Shown here piece by piece: positions 27,343 to 34,988 of a stretch of 64,000 bases of DNA; positions within the stretch are counted from its first letter, which is position 1; the number at the start of each line of letters is the position of its first letter. The notes beneath the pieces are model-generated. The model ran no database searches. It was not told where the DNA came from and was given only the letters and a program-made list of their open reading frames with translations. Origin of the DNA: Crossiella equi (GTDB lineage: Bacteria > Actinomycetota > Actinomycetes > Mycobacteriales > Pseudonocardiaceae); assembly GCF_017876755.1 (NCBI RefSeq), contig NZ_JAGIOO010000001.1:8293786-8357785 (forward strand), written 5' to 3'. Position numbers and translations under genes: made by a program.

Positions 27343-28860
27343 ATGGATTCTTCGAACACCCCGAGCGCGGGGTCGTCGGCGAGCGGGGTCAGCGATCCCG
27401 TGGCCGGTGGTCAGGAACGCGTGTGGAGAGCCGGTCGGCTCGATCCCATGCCCATCCGGAAGCTGCCCGACGCGCCGCCGTCGGTGCACCTCATCGGTCC
27501 GACGGTGTTCCTGGTGGCACTGGGCGTCGGCATGGGCGAGTCCTACATGTGGCCGCGCCTGGTGCTGATCTTCGGACCGGAGATCCGGTGGCTGTTCCTC
27601 ATCGGCGTCACCTTGCAGGCGGTGGTGATGCTGGAGATGGCCCGCTACGCGATGGCCACCGGCGAGAGCATCTTCGCCGGGGCGGCGCGGGTCTTCAAAC
27701 CCGTCATGTGGTTCTTCTTCGTCGTGGCGATCGCGGTCTACATCTGGCCGGGCCACCTGTCGGCGGGCATGTCGGCGCTGGAGAAGATCACCGGGATTCC
27801 CTGGCAGGCCAGCGCGATCGCCGGGCTCGTGCTCGTGGGCGTGGTCTTCAGCCTGGCCAAGGTGATCTACAACCTGCTGGAGAACGTGCTGTCCATCCTG
27901 ATCGGCCTGCTGGTCGTGGGCACCGCGGTGGCGGCGGCGTTCGTGGGCACGTGGCAGGACCTGGCCACCACCATCACCGGTATGTTCAGCTTCGGCTACC
28001 TGCCCAGCGAGGTGTTCACCCCGACCTGGTTCCCGATCATCGTGGGCGCCATCGCCTTCGCCGGGCCCTCGGGCATGCAGCAGATGTGGTACACGCTGCA
28101 CCTGCGCGACTCCGGGGCCGGGATGGGCGCGCACATCCCGCAGATCAAGGGCCTGCGCAGCGCCGAGTCCGGTGAGGCGGAGCAGATGCCCGCCCGCGGC
28201 TTCATGTTCGACACCTCCGACCCGGAGGAGATGGCCAAGTGGAAGGGCTGGCGGCGCTGGGTCACCTTCGACGCGCTGCTGCTGTTCTGGGGCGTCACCA
28301 TGCTGGTCACCATCTCCTTCACCGTGCTCGCGCAGACCGCGGCCCGGCAGAACCCCGACGTGAAGACGCTGATCGCCGCCGGGGACCGCACCGCGGCGCT
28401 GGACGCGATGTCGGATGCCTTCGCCACGCTCGGCGGTCCCGCGCTCGGCACGGTGTTCTTCGGCTTCATCGCGCTCATCGGCCTGAACGCGACCCTGGGC
28501 CTGTTCGACTCCTTCTCCCGGGGCCAGGCCGACATGACCTACTTCTTCGTGCCCGGCGCCAAGAAGATCGGCATGTCCCGGCTGTACGCGGGCTTCCTGT
28601 GGGGCCTGATCCTGTTCGGCATCGGCATCCTGCTCTTCGGACCGGCCGACGGCCCGGCGGAGATCCTGGACATCCTGGCGTTCCTGTCCTCCTTCGCGAT
28701 GGGCGCCTACTGCGTGGTGCTGCTGCTGGTGAACAACCTGATGCTGCCCAAACCGATCCGGCCGAAGTGGTGGTCCAACGCCATCATCGGCTTCGGCGCG
28801 GTGTTCTACCTGGGCGCGTTGTTCTACTCCCTGTTCGCCTACGGCGTGGCATTGGACTGA
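27343..28860 (+). CDS. Nramp-fold transporter lacking the metal-binding motifs
   Basis: 505 aa, about eleven membrane segments with the Nramp (SLC11, LeuT-fold) pattern. In the first helix the metal-binding DPGN of true Nramps is replaced by GMGESYMW (residues 63-70). In helix 6 the MPH motif is replaced by a GPSGMQQMW segment. Both substitutions remove the ligands for Mn2+/Fe2+. It lies in the oxalate operon and overlaps the next membrane gene by one base, so uptake of an organic acid or a metal-carboxylate complex is more likely than free metal transport. That substrate is an inference; the family itself is clear. Confidence 0.75.
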   Translation: MDSSNTPSAGSSASGVSDPVAGGQERVWRAGRLDPMPIRKLPDAPPSVHLIGPTVFLVALGVGMGESYMWPRLVLIFGPEIRWLFLIGVTLQAVVMLEMARYAMATGESIFAGAARVFKPVMWFFFVVAIAVYIWPGHLSAGMSALEKITGIPWQASAIAGLVLVGVVFSLAKVIYNLLENVLSILIGLLVVGTAVAAAFVGTWQDLATTITGMFSFGYLPSEVFTPTWFPIIVGAIAFAGPSGMQQMWYTLHLRDSGAGMGAHIPQIKGLRSAESGEAEQMPARGFMFDTSDPEEMAKWKGWRRWVTFDALLLFWGVTMLVTISFTVLAQTAARQNPDVKTLIAAGDRTAALDAMSDAFATLGGPALGTVFFGFIALIGLNATLGLFDSFSRGQADMTYFFVPGAKKIGMSRLYAGFLWGLILFGIGILLFGPADGPAEILDILAFLSSFAMGAYCVVLLLVNNLMLPKPIRPKWWSNAIIGFGAVFYLGALFYSLFAYGVALD

Positions 28861-29411
28861 TGGCGATGAGCGAACCGCTCGAACGGCCGAGCCCGCTCGC
28901 GCTCGCCCAGGTGGCCCTGCCGGGTGCCGTGGTCGGGCTGCTGGCCGGGACGGTGGCCTTCGGCCTGGCGCTGCTCGTGGGGCAGCCCGGTTCCTGGGCA
29001 CTGGCCACCGCTCTGGGCTTCGGCCTCCCGCTGGCGCTGTTCGGGGCGCTGTACGGGCTGCTGGCGGCCACCGGCCGCATCCGCCTGGGCACCTTCGCCC
29101 CGGCCGCCCTGTTCTGGCTCGTCGGCTTCCCGCTGGCCAGGCTCATCCAGGAGGTCGTGGTCGGGCTGACCGCGGTCGGCGCGTTCCGGCTGCCCCCGGA
29201 CCTGCTCGGGTTCCTGGCCTACCAGGGCATCGTCAGCGCCGGGTTCGCGATCGGCTTCCTCTGGCTGCACGAGCGCCTCGCACCCCAGGCGTTCCGCCAC
29301 TTCGCCCCCGGAAACCCGCTGGCCGCCTCGGCCTTCCGGCGCTACGCCACGCACGCCGCGACCGTCTGGGCCCAGAAGAGCCGGGCCCGTGCCGCCAGGG
29401 GAGCCCGATGA
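28860..29411 (+). CDS. small multi-pass membrane protein of the oxalate operon
   Basis: 183 aa; the ATG overlaps the transporter stop by one base (TGATG). About five hydrophobic segments (PGAVVGLLAGTVAFGLALLVG, LATALGFGLPLALFGALYGLLAAT, LFWLVGFPLARLIQEVVVGL, GFLAYQGIVSAGFAIGFLWL) and a basic C-terminal tail. No family recognised. Tight coupling suggests an accessory subunit of the Nramp-fold carrier or a membrane protein of the same uptake route. Confidence 0.7.
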   Translation: MAMSEPLERPSPLALAQVALPGAVVGLLAGTVAFGLALLVGQPGSWALATALGFGLPLALFGALYGLLAATGRIRLGTFAPAALFWLVGFPLARLIQEVVVGLTAVGAFRLPPDLLGFLAYQGIVSAGFAIGFLWLHERLAPQAFRHFAPGNPLAASAFRRYATHAATVWAQKSRARAARGAR

Positions 29412-29620
29412 CCTGGCTGCCGCACGCGGTCAGGCGCTCCGTGCCCGCCAGCGATGGGTACACGGGCGCCAGTGCGGGGACCTCGGCTGTCACCGTGGTG
29501 GCGAGTGTGGTCAAATCAGGGAGGACCGGGCGCGAGGCCGCCGTGGCGGCCCGGCAGCCCGTTCGGTCGGCCCATGCCTCGTCGAGCGCGGCAACGCTCG
29601 ACGAGACCGGGACCGGTTGA
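29408..29620 (+). CDS. possible small protein coupled to the membrane gene
   Basis: 70 aa, ATG overlapping the previous stop in ATGA. Ser/Ala/Thr-rich, no recognised domain, and codon bias weaker than in the neighbours. The coupling is the only positive sign; it may be chance. Confidence 0.28.
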   Translation: MTWLPHAVRRSVPASDGYTGASAGTSAVTVVASVVKSGRTGREAAVAARQPVRSAHASSSAATLDETGTG

Positions 29621-29700
29621 GCGATGCACTGGATCCTTCTGCCCGTCGGGCCCAGTTGAGCTCAGTGGTTCGTGCGGTTTCCCGGCCGGTGTGACCGGGG

Positions 29701-29895
29701 TCAGCTGGAGACGGCCTGGCCCTGGTCACGCTTCGGCGTACCCGCCCGGCGTCGCAGGTAGTTCTCCACAGTCGCGGTCGGGTTCTTCTCCGCCTCGGCC
29801 ATGGCCAGGGCCAGTCCCAGCCCCATCGGCCGGTCACCGCGGGCACCCAGCGGCTTCTCCGCCAGGGCGCGCAGCAGGTCCTTGAACTTGCGCAC
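29701..29895 (-). CDS. small basic hypothetical protein
   Basis: 64 aa from the GTG at 29893-29895, preceded by a strong AAGGAGG. Sequence begins VRKFKDLLRALAEKPLGARG, is helical and positively charged at both ends, and ends RRRAGTPKRDQGQAVSS. No family recognised. It sits alone between the oxalate operon (convergent) and the GntR gene on the same strand. The ribosome site and codon bias support translation. Confidence 0.6.
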   Translation of the reverse strand: MRKFKDLLRALAEKPLGARGDRPMGLGLALAMAEAEKNPTATVENYLRRRAGTPKRDQGQAVSS

Positions 29896-30007
29896 GACAA
29901 ACACCTCCTTCCATCCAGGACTACCCTCGCGGCCGCATCGCCATTCGGGAGTGAATGTGAACGGGAATGCACTCTCCCGTTCCAATACCCGGTCTGCGCC
30001 GACCGGA

Positions 30008-30760
30008 TCAGACCTTCGGTGCGGTGCGCGGCGCGGTGCGGCGGCGCCTGCGCAGCGGCAGCTCCGGGGCCGGTGCGGCGTCCGCGACGCTCTGCCGGTT
30101 CTCCAGGTAGGACTGCCGGGTGCGGTCGGTGTGCTCCCGCATGATCTCCGCCGCCTTGTCCGCGTCACCAGCGGCGATGGCGGTGATGAGCTTGCGGTGC
30201 TCCTTCCACGACTGCTTGCCGCGTTGCCGGGCCACCGGGGTGTGGAACCAGCGCACCCGGCGGTCGACCTGCGAGGCGAGCTCCAGCAGCACCTTGTTGC
30301 CGGACAGCTCGGTCACGCAGCGGTGCAGGGCGGCGTTGGCGGCCACCGCGCCGTCCACGTCGTCGGCGGCCACCGCGGCCTCGCCCTGCTGGCACAGCTC
30401 GCGCAGGCGGGCCAGGCCGTCCTTGTCGGTGTGCAGGGCGGCCAGCCGGGCCGACTCGGTCTCCAGGAGGGTGCGCACGGCCAGCAGCTGGTCGGCCTCG
30501 GCCTCGGTCGGTACGTGCACGAACGCGCCGTAGCCGGGTACCAGGTCGACCCAGCCCTCGTTGGACAGCCACTGGAGGGCCTCACGCACCGGCTGCCGGG
30601 AGACGCCGAGCATCTCCGCCAGCTCGCCCTCGACCAGGTGCTGCCCGGGGGCGAGGTTGCCGGTGATGATCTCCTCGAGCAGGGCCTCGAAGACCCGCTC
30701 CCGCAGGGGGACCGGCCGGTCGATCTTGCGTGCCGACGTGCCCTGCGACAGCTCCGACAT
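30008..30760 (-). CDS. GntR-family regulator, FadR/FCD subfamily
   Basis: 250 aa. The winged helix (LRERVFEALLEEIITGNLAPGQHLVEGELAEMLGVSRQPVREALQWL) spans about 18-65. The all-helical FCD effector domain follows (LLAVRTLLETESARLAA, AALHRCVTELSGNKVLLEL, WKEHRKLITAIAAGDADKAAEIMREHTDRT) with the Asp/His pattern that binds metal and small carboxylates. The tail is Arg-rich. FCD regulators usually sense organic acids, fitting the adjacent oxalate genes. An operator-like site lies about 75 bp upstream of its start, suggesting autoregulation, and the same motif recurs at three more promoters in the island. Confidence 0.9.
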   Translation of the reverse strand: MSELSQGTSARKIDRPVPLRERVFEALLEEIITGNLAPGQHLVEGELAEMLGVSRQPVREALQWLSNEGWVDLVPGYGAFVHVPTEAEADQLLAVRTLLETESARLAALHTDKDGLARLRELCQQGEAAVAADDVDGAVAANAALHRCVTELSGNKVLLELASQVDRRVRWFHTPVARQRGKQSWKEHRKLITAIAAGDADKAAEIMREHTDRTRQSYLENRQSVADAAPAPELPLRRRRRTAPRTAPKV

Positions 30761-30834
30761 CGTGCGCTCCAGATGTTCCGGTGGGCGGTTGGGCCCGGAT
30801 TGCCGATCTTGCCGTAATTGTGCCTGGTCGACTG

Positions 30835-30851
30835 ACTACAGCATACAGTGT
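30835..30851. promoter_or_regulatory. candidate GntR operator, copy 3 (own promoter)
   Basis: On the minus strand ACACTGTATGCTGTAGT; 12 of 15 core positions agree with the copy at 32386-32400. It lies upstream of the GntR gene itself. Confidence 0.5.
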
Positions 30852-31000
30852 TCCATATGCCCGAAATGCGTGAGGACGGCCACAGCTGTCAGACCACCCA
30901 TACCGCGTAGGCCATTCGCGTCCGAATACACCGCCTGCGAGCACGGGATCACCGGGAGTCGCGGATTGCCGTTCATAATGCCCCAGATGGTCGCAGGCAA

Positions 31001-32335
31001 TCACCGGACACGCTGCGTTGTCCAGGGCGGCACCATTCGGCCGGGCTGGCGCAGGCCCCGGCTCAGTCCGGCCGAGACCAGGGCGAGCAGGCTCGTGACC
31101 AGGAACAACACCGGATAACCCCAGGTCGGGGCGAGGGTGGCGCCCACCCCGATGCCGACCAGCCCGCCGACGGCCTTCGCGCTGTAGACCAGCGCGTGGA
31201 TCTCGGCGTGTCGCGTGTCCCCGAAGTAGTCGCGCACCACGCTGGCCACCAGCGGGTAACAGGCCCCGCCCGCCCCGGCCAGCACCGCGCCCGCCAGCAG
31301 CGGTGCCGCGTTGGCCGAGCCGCCGCCGACCGCCAGGCACAGCTGGGACAGCGCCAGCACGGTCAGCGCCGCGCCGAGTGTCCTCGTGCGACCGATCCGC
31401 TCGGAGACCCTGAGCACCACCGCGCGCGCCGCGCCGTTGGCCGCCACGAGCAGGACGGCCGCGGTGGTCAGCACGGGCACGCCCAGGCCCAGGTCCCGGG
31501 CGAAGGGGACGAAGGTGGCGACGGTGAACAGGGTGACCGCGCTCGCGCAGCACAGCACGGCGGCCAGCAGCGGCGCCCCGGCGCGCACGGCCTGGCCGGG
31601 GGAGTGGTCCCGGACGGCGGGCAGCGCGCCCCGGCTGCGCCGCAGCGCCCAGACCCGGGGGTCCACGTGCGGCGGCCACCAGCGGGGCGGCGGGTCGCGC
31701 AGGAGCAGACCGGCCGCGATGACCAGGCAGGCGCTGAGCACCGCGGTCGAGTCCAGCAGCACGCGCACGGTGTCCGGGGTGGCCATCGGTACCGCGAGCG
31801 CGGTGAAGGGCACCGCGCCCCAGGCGAAGGCGCCGGTGGCCAGGCTGACCCGCACCGCCGAGCGGTCCGGGAACCACTTCGCCGCGGTCGAGGTGGCCAC
31901 CGCGTAGACCAGGCCCGCGCCCGTGCCGCCCAGCACGGAGAAACCGAGCAGGGCACCCAGGTAACCCGGTGTCCTGCCCAGAGCGGCCGGGGCCAGCAGG
32001 CAGCAGAACCCGCCCAGGACCACGAGGGGCACCGGCCCGGCCGTGCCGCGTTCGCGCAGCCGTGCCACCGGCAGGCCGACCAGGGCCTGCGCGGCCGTCC
32101 ACACCGCGAGCAGCCACAGCGTGGCCGTGCCGGACCAGCCGTGCAGGTCGGACAGGGAAGGCACGAGGGCGCCGAAACCGTACTGGAGGACCCCGGCGGC
32201 GGCCATGGCCACCGCGGCGAACGCCAGCTGGGCGCCCCTCGGGTGGCCGGTGAGCAGTTCCGCCGACGGGCCGACCCGGTAGGCGCGGCCGTAGCAGTCG
32301 TGGAGCTGGTGGGACGCGGGCGGTGTGCTGCCCAT
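31001..32335 (-). CDS. MFS transporter, OFA-like (oxalate/formate antiporter type)
   Basis: 444 aa, ATG preceded by AGGAGG. Twelve membrane segments. The N-terminal DCYGRAYRVGPS stretch is reminiscent of actinobacterial OFA carriers, and the helix 4-5 region reads GTGAGLVYAVATSTAAKWFPDR, a typical OFA pattern. OFA members exchange oxalate for formate. With Frc and the decarboxylase making formate from oxalate, an oxalate2-/formate- exchanger would also generate a proton gradient. Specificity is inferred. An almost perfect operator palindrome lies 51 bp upstream. Confidence 0.78.
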   Translation of the reverse strand: MGSTPPASHQLHDCYGRAYRVGPSAELLTGHPRGAQLAFAAVAMAAAGVLQYGFGALVPSLSDLHGWSGTATLWLLAVWTAAQALVGLPVARLRERGTAGPVPLVVLGGFCCLLAPAALGRTPGYLGALLGFSVLGGTGAGLVYAVATSTAAKWFPDRSAVRVSLATGAFAWGAVPFTALAVPMATPDTVRVLLDSTAVLSACLVIAAGLLLRDPPPRWWPPHVDPRVWALRRSRGALPAVRDHSPGQAVRAGAPLLAAVLCCASAVTLFTVATFVPFARDLGLGVPVLTTAAVLLVAANGAARAVVLRVSERIGRTRTLGAALTVLALSQLCLAVGGGSANAAPLLAGAVLAGAGGACYPLVASVVRDYFGDTRHAEIHALVYSAKAVGGLVGIGVGATLAPTWGYPVLFLVTSLLALVSAGLSRGLRQPGRMVPPWTTQRVR

Positions 32336-32383
32336 CCTGCCCTCCTGTGGTCAGATGCCGGAGAACCCTGGTGCCCAGTATCG

Positions 32384-32400
32384 CATACTGTATACAGTAG
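32384..32400. promoter_or_regulatory. candidate GntR operator, copy 4 (best palindrome)
   Basis: Contains the perfect 14-bp palindrome TACTGTATACAGTA at 32386-32399, in the divergent region between the MFS gene and the hyi remnant. The TGTATACA core is common among FCD-type GntR operators. It is the reference against which the other three sites were aligned. Confidence 0.7.
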
Positions 32401-32404
32401 TCAA

Positions 32405-32878
32405 CGTGGATCTGTACGAGTACCAGGCGAGGTGGCCCTGGCCAACCTCACCCACGCCGCCCGTGCCGCGCAGGCCATCGGCGCCACGGTCGTGCTGGAG
32501 GCGCTGAACTCCCACGAGAACCCGGCCTACCCGATCCTGTCCCTGGCCTCGGCCTGCCACGTGCTGGACCCGGTGCGCGCCAGCGGTGTGCACAACGTCG
32601 CCTTCCTGGCCGACCTTTACCACCTGGGCCGCATGGGCGAGGACCTCCTGGCGCAGGTGCGGCGGCACGGCGTGGAGTTCGGGCACGTGCAGATCGCGGA
32701 CACCCCCGGCCGCGGCCAGCCCGGCACCGGCGAGATCGACTTCGGGGAGGTGCTCACCCGGCTGGTCCGGTCCGGGTACGCGGGGCACATCGGGCTGGAG
32801 TACCGGCCCGTCGGTCCCAGCGCGGCCAGCTTCGGCTGGCTGCCCGCCCTTCGAGCCAGCGTGGAGGCAGCCGCGTGA
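32405..32878 (+). pseudogene. hydroxypyruvate isomerase (Hyi) remnant, N-terminal half missing
   Basis: About 155 codons read as the C-terminal half of the TIM-barrel isomerase: ANLTHAARAAQAIGATVVLEALNS, NVAFLADLYHLGRMGEDL, FGHVQIADTPGRGQPGTGEIDF, GHIGLEYRPVG, where the Glu and His residues are the metal ligands. The family is about 260 aa; the first 100 or so residues are gone and replaced by the operator region. No good start remains. It couples through GTGA to a glxR remnant, the usual glyoxylate-pathway order. Confidence 0.7.
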
Positions 32879-33099
32879 CCACGATCGGGTTCCTCGGCCT
32901 GGGCACCATGGGCGCGCCCATGGCGGTCAACCTGGTGCGCGCCGGACACCGGGTGACCGGCTACGACCTCGCCGGACCAGGCCTGGCCCGGCTGCGCGAG
33001 GCGGGCGGGGCCACCGCCGCACTGGTCGCGGCGGCACGGCCTTCCGCGGGCAGCTGGGCCTGGAACGCCATTTCCGGGACGCCCGGGTGGTCCGGGTGA
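32875..33099 (+). pseudogene. 2-hydroxy-3-oxopropionate reductase (GlxR/GarR) N-terminal remnant
   Basis: 74 codons from a GTG overlapping the hyi stop. Residues 1-45 are the NAD(P)-binding start of tartronate-semialdehyde reductases (TTIGFLGLGTMGAPMAVNLVRAGHRVTGYD). After about residue 48 the text is unrelated to the family and ends early; intact enzymes are about 295 aa. No catalytic Lys or substrate domain remains. With hyi it records a lost glyoxylate-salvage operon. Confidence 0.7.
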
Positions 33100-33243
33100 C
33101 GGCCCCGACCACGGACACGCTCCTGGACTGCATCGGCCGCCTGCCCCTGCTCTGGCCCCTTCGGCCACCCTCTCCCGCCCGCGCGGGCCACGCACTCCTG
33201 CTACGGTGGGGATTCCGGTGATCAATTCCTGAGGAGCACGCCG

Positions 33244-33273
33244 TGGTGAACGAGGACGACACCTCCAGCTGAG
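33244..33273 (+). CDS. possible leader mini-ORF (9 codons) upstream of P450
   Basis: A GAGGAG at 33231-33236 is followed eight bases later by GTG and nine codons (VVNEDDTSS) ending in TGA. It lies 119 bp before the P450 start with a perfect dyad in between. It could be an attenuation leader or a very short precursor peptide. It lacks the aromatic residues of known P450-crosslinked peptides, so a leader is more likely if it is real. Confidence 0.25.
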
Positions 33274-33350
33274 GCTGACGCGTACCCGTTCCCCCTCTCC
33301 TCCACCCGGATTCCCCTTCTGAGCGCGTGCCCGCTGCCTGCCGTGTCGCC

Positions 33351-33369
33351 GCACGGCGCGGCGCCGTGC
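33351..33369. promoter_or_regulatory. perfect 9-bp dyad in P450 leader
   Basis: GCACGGCGC-G-GCGCCGTGC, a perfect inverted repeat with a one-base centre, 23 bp upstream of the P450 ATG. It could fold in the mRNA near the ribosome site or act as a protein-binding palindrome. Confidence 0.45.
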
Positions 33370-33392
33370 TCGCGCGCCCCTTGGAGCCGTAG

Positions 33393-34598
33393 ATGAACCA
33401 CGCCCTGCCCCAGTTCCCCTTCGCCCGCGCGGCGGGCTGCCCGCTGGACCCGCCCCCGGCCTATGCGGACCTGCGCGAGGCCGCCCCGCTGACCAGGGTG
33501 CGCCTGTGGAGCGGCCGGACCCCGTGGCTGCTGACCCGCTACGAGGACCAGCGCGCGGCGCTGGCCGACCCGCGCCTGAGCGCGGACCCGGCCCACCCGG
33601 ACTACCCGGCCCCGAGCGAGGGCTTCCAGGCCCAGGGCGAGGACGAGATCCGCTCCTTCGTCACCGAGGACGACCCGCTGCACCACCGCCACCGCCGCAT
33701 GTTCACGGCCCACTTCACCGTCCGCCGGGTGGAACGCCTGGCCCCGCGGATCGGGCAGGTGATCGACACCCTGTTGACCGAGATGGCCGAGACCGGCCCC
33801 CCGGCAGACCTGGTGACCTCCTTCGCCCTCCCGATGCCCTCCCTGGTGATCAGCGAGCTCCTGGGCGTCCCGCCAGCAGACCAACCCCTCTTCCAGGAAA
33901 CGGCAAACCGCCTGATCGCCCGCGACAGCACGGCGGAACAGTTCCGCACAGCCGACCTGGCCCTGCGTGAACACCTGCTGGACCTGTTGCACCACAAGGA
34001 GAAGCACCCGTCCGACGACCTCCTGGGCGCAGTCCTGCACGGCCCGGTCAAAGCAGGCGACCTGACCAAGCAGGAGCTGGCCGCCACAGCGGTGACCCTG
34101 CTGGTGGCGGGCCACGAAACCACCACGAACATGACCAGCCTGGGCACGCTGGCCCTTCTCCAGGACCCCGCCCGAGCAGAACTCCTCCGCACCGGCACCC
34201 CAGCCCAGGTGGCCACGGCAGTCGAAGAGCTCCTCCGCTACCTGTCCATCACCCACACCGGCATCCTCCGAGTGGCAACCGAAGACCTGACCCTGTCCGG
34301 CCACACGATCCGAGCAGGCGAAGGCGTGATCATCGCCAACCCGGCCGCCAACCACGACCCCAACACCTTCCCGACCCCCACCACCCTGGACCTGACCCGC
34401 CCGAACGCCCACCGCCACCTCTCCTTCGGCCACGGCACCCACCAGTGCATCGGCCAGAACCTGGCCCGCAAGGAACTCCAGCTCGCCTACCCGGCTCTGC
34501 TGCGCCGCTTCCCGAACTTGCACGTGACGTCCCAGGACCTCCCGTTCAAACACGACATGCTGGTGTACGGCCTGCACGAGCTGCCCGTGTCCTGGTAG
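33393..34598 (+). CDS. cytochrome P450, CYP105/CYP107-like
   Basis: 401 aa, ATG with TTGGAG upstream. Clear P450 marks: DDPLHHRHRRMFTAHF, I-helix LLVAGHETTTN with the acid-alcohol pair, K-helix EELLRYL, heme loop FGHGTHQCIG with the Cys ligand near 352. The N-terminal FPFARAAGCPLDPPPAYADLREAAPLTRV is typical of actinomycete class I P450s in secondary metabolism and xenobiotic oxidation. From about 33800 on, codon choice drifts toward C-ended and A-containing codons (gcagac, gaaaac), unlike the neighbours, hinting at separate ancestry. No redox partner adjacent. Confidence 0.92.
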   Translation: MNHALPQFPFARAAGCPLDPPPAYADLREAAPLTRVRLWSGRTPWLLTRYEDQRAALADPRLSADPAHPDYPAPSEGFQAQGEDEIRSFVTEDDPLHHRHRRMFTAHFTVRRVERLAPRIGQVIDTLLTEMAETGPPADLVTSFALPMPSLVISELLGVPPADQPLFQETANRLIARDSTAEQFRTADLALREHLLDLLHHKEKHPSDDLLGAVLHGPVKAGDLTKQELAATAVTLLVAGHETTTNMTSLGTLALLQDPARAELLRTGTPAQVATAVEELLRYLSITHTGILRVATEDLTLSGHTIRAGEGVIIANPAANHDPNTFPTPTTLDLTRPNAHRHLSFGHGTHQCIGQNLARKELQLAYPALLRRFPNLHVTSQDLPFKHDMLVYGLHELPVSW

Positions 34599-34988
34599 TG
34601 ACGAAGCCGTCTGGCCGCAGCGACTGTCCACTGTGTCCAGACGGCATGCTCGTCCGGACGATCCGTGCCGAGCCTGCTGGCAAGCTAGCCGCCCCCCTTG
34701 CCCTGACCCCTTGCCCTGCCCGCCGACTCCACCCCGAGCCGCCCCGATTCACGCGCCCGCGAGGGGGACCCCCCATTTCCAGTCCATCACATCCCACCGA
34801 TGGCCAGCCCGGCAATCGGCTCCAAGATCCCGAGTTGTCCACAGCGGCTCAGTTGTCCACAGCCCCGCCCAAGCCGATGGCGACTGCCCGCGTATCGGGG
34901 AATGCTGAAGCCATGCCCACACCCGAGTCCCGTGCCCCTGCCGCCCCCGGTTCGCCGTTCGTGGCAGCGGGCCCGTTCCTGGAGGCGA
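34599..34988. other. intergenic region with short repeats and DnaA boxes
   Basis: About 390 bp with no supportable gene. It holds a direct repeat of CCCCTTGCCCTG around 34695-34720 and two perfect actinobacterial DnaA boxes, listed separately. Confidence 0.5.
34835..34861 (+). promoter_or_regulatory. pair of DnaA boxes
   Basis: TTGTCCACA occurs at 34835-34843 and again at 34853-34861, same strand, 18 bp apart. This is exactly the high-GC actinobacterial DnaA box. No dnaA, dnaN or AT-rich unwinding element is nearby, so this is not the replication origin; titration or DnaA-dependent regulation are options. Confidence 0.45.

Noticed and set aside
33393-34598. P450-modified ribosomal peptide (biarylitide-like) locus
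   Set aside because: The mini-ORF upstream encodes VVNEDDTSS, without the Tyr/Trp/His core of known precursors.
34835-34861. Chromosomal origin of replication
   Set aside because: Only two DnaA boxes, no AT-rich unwinding region and no dnaA/dnaN/gyrB genes nearby.
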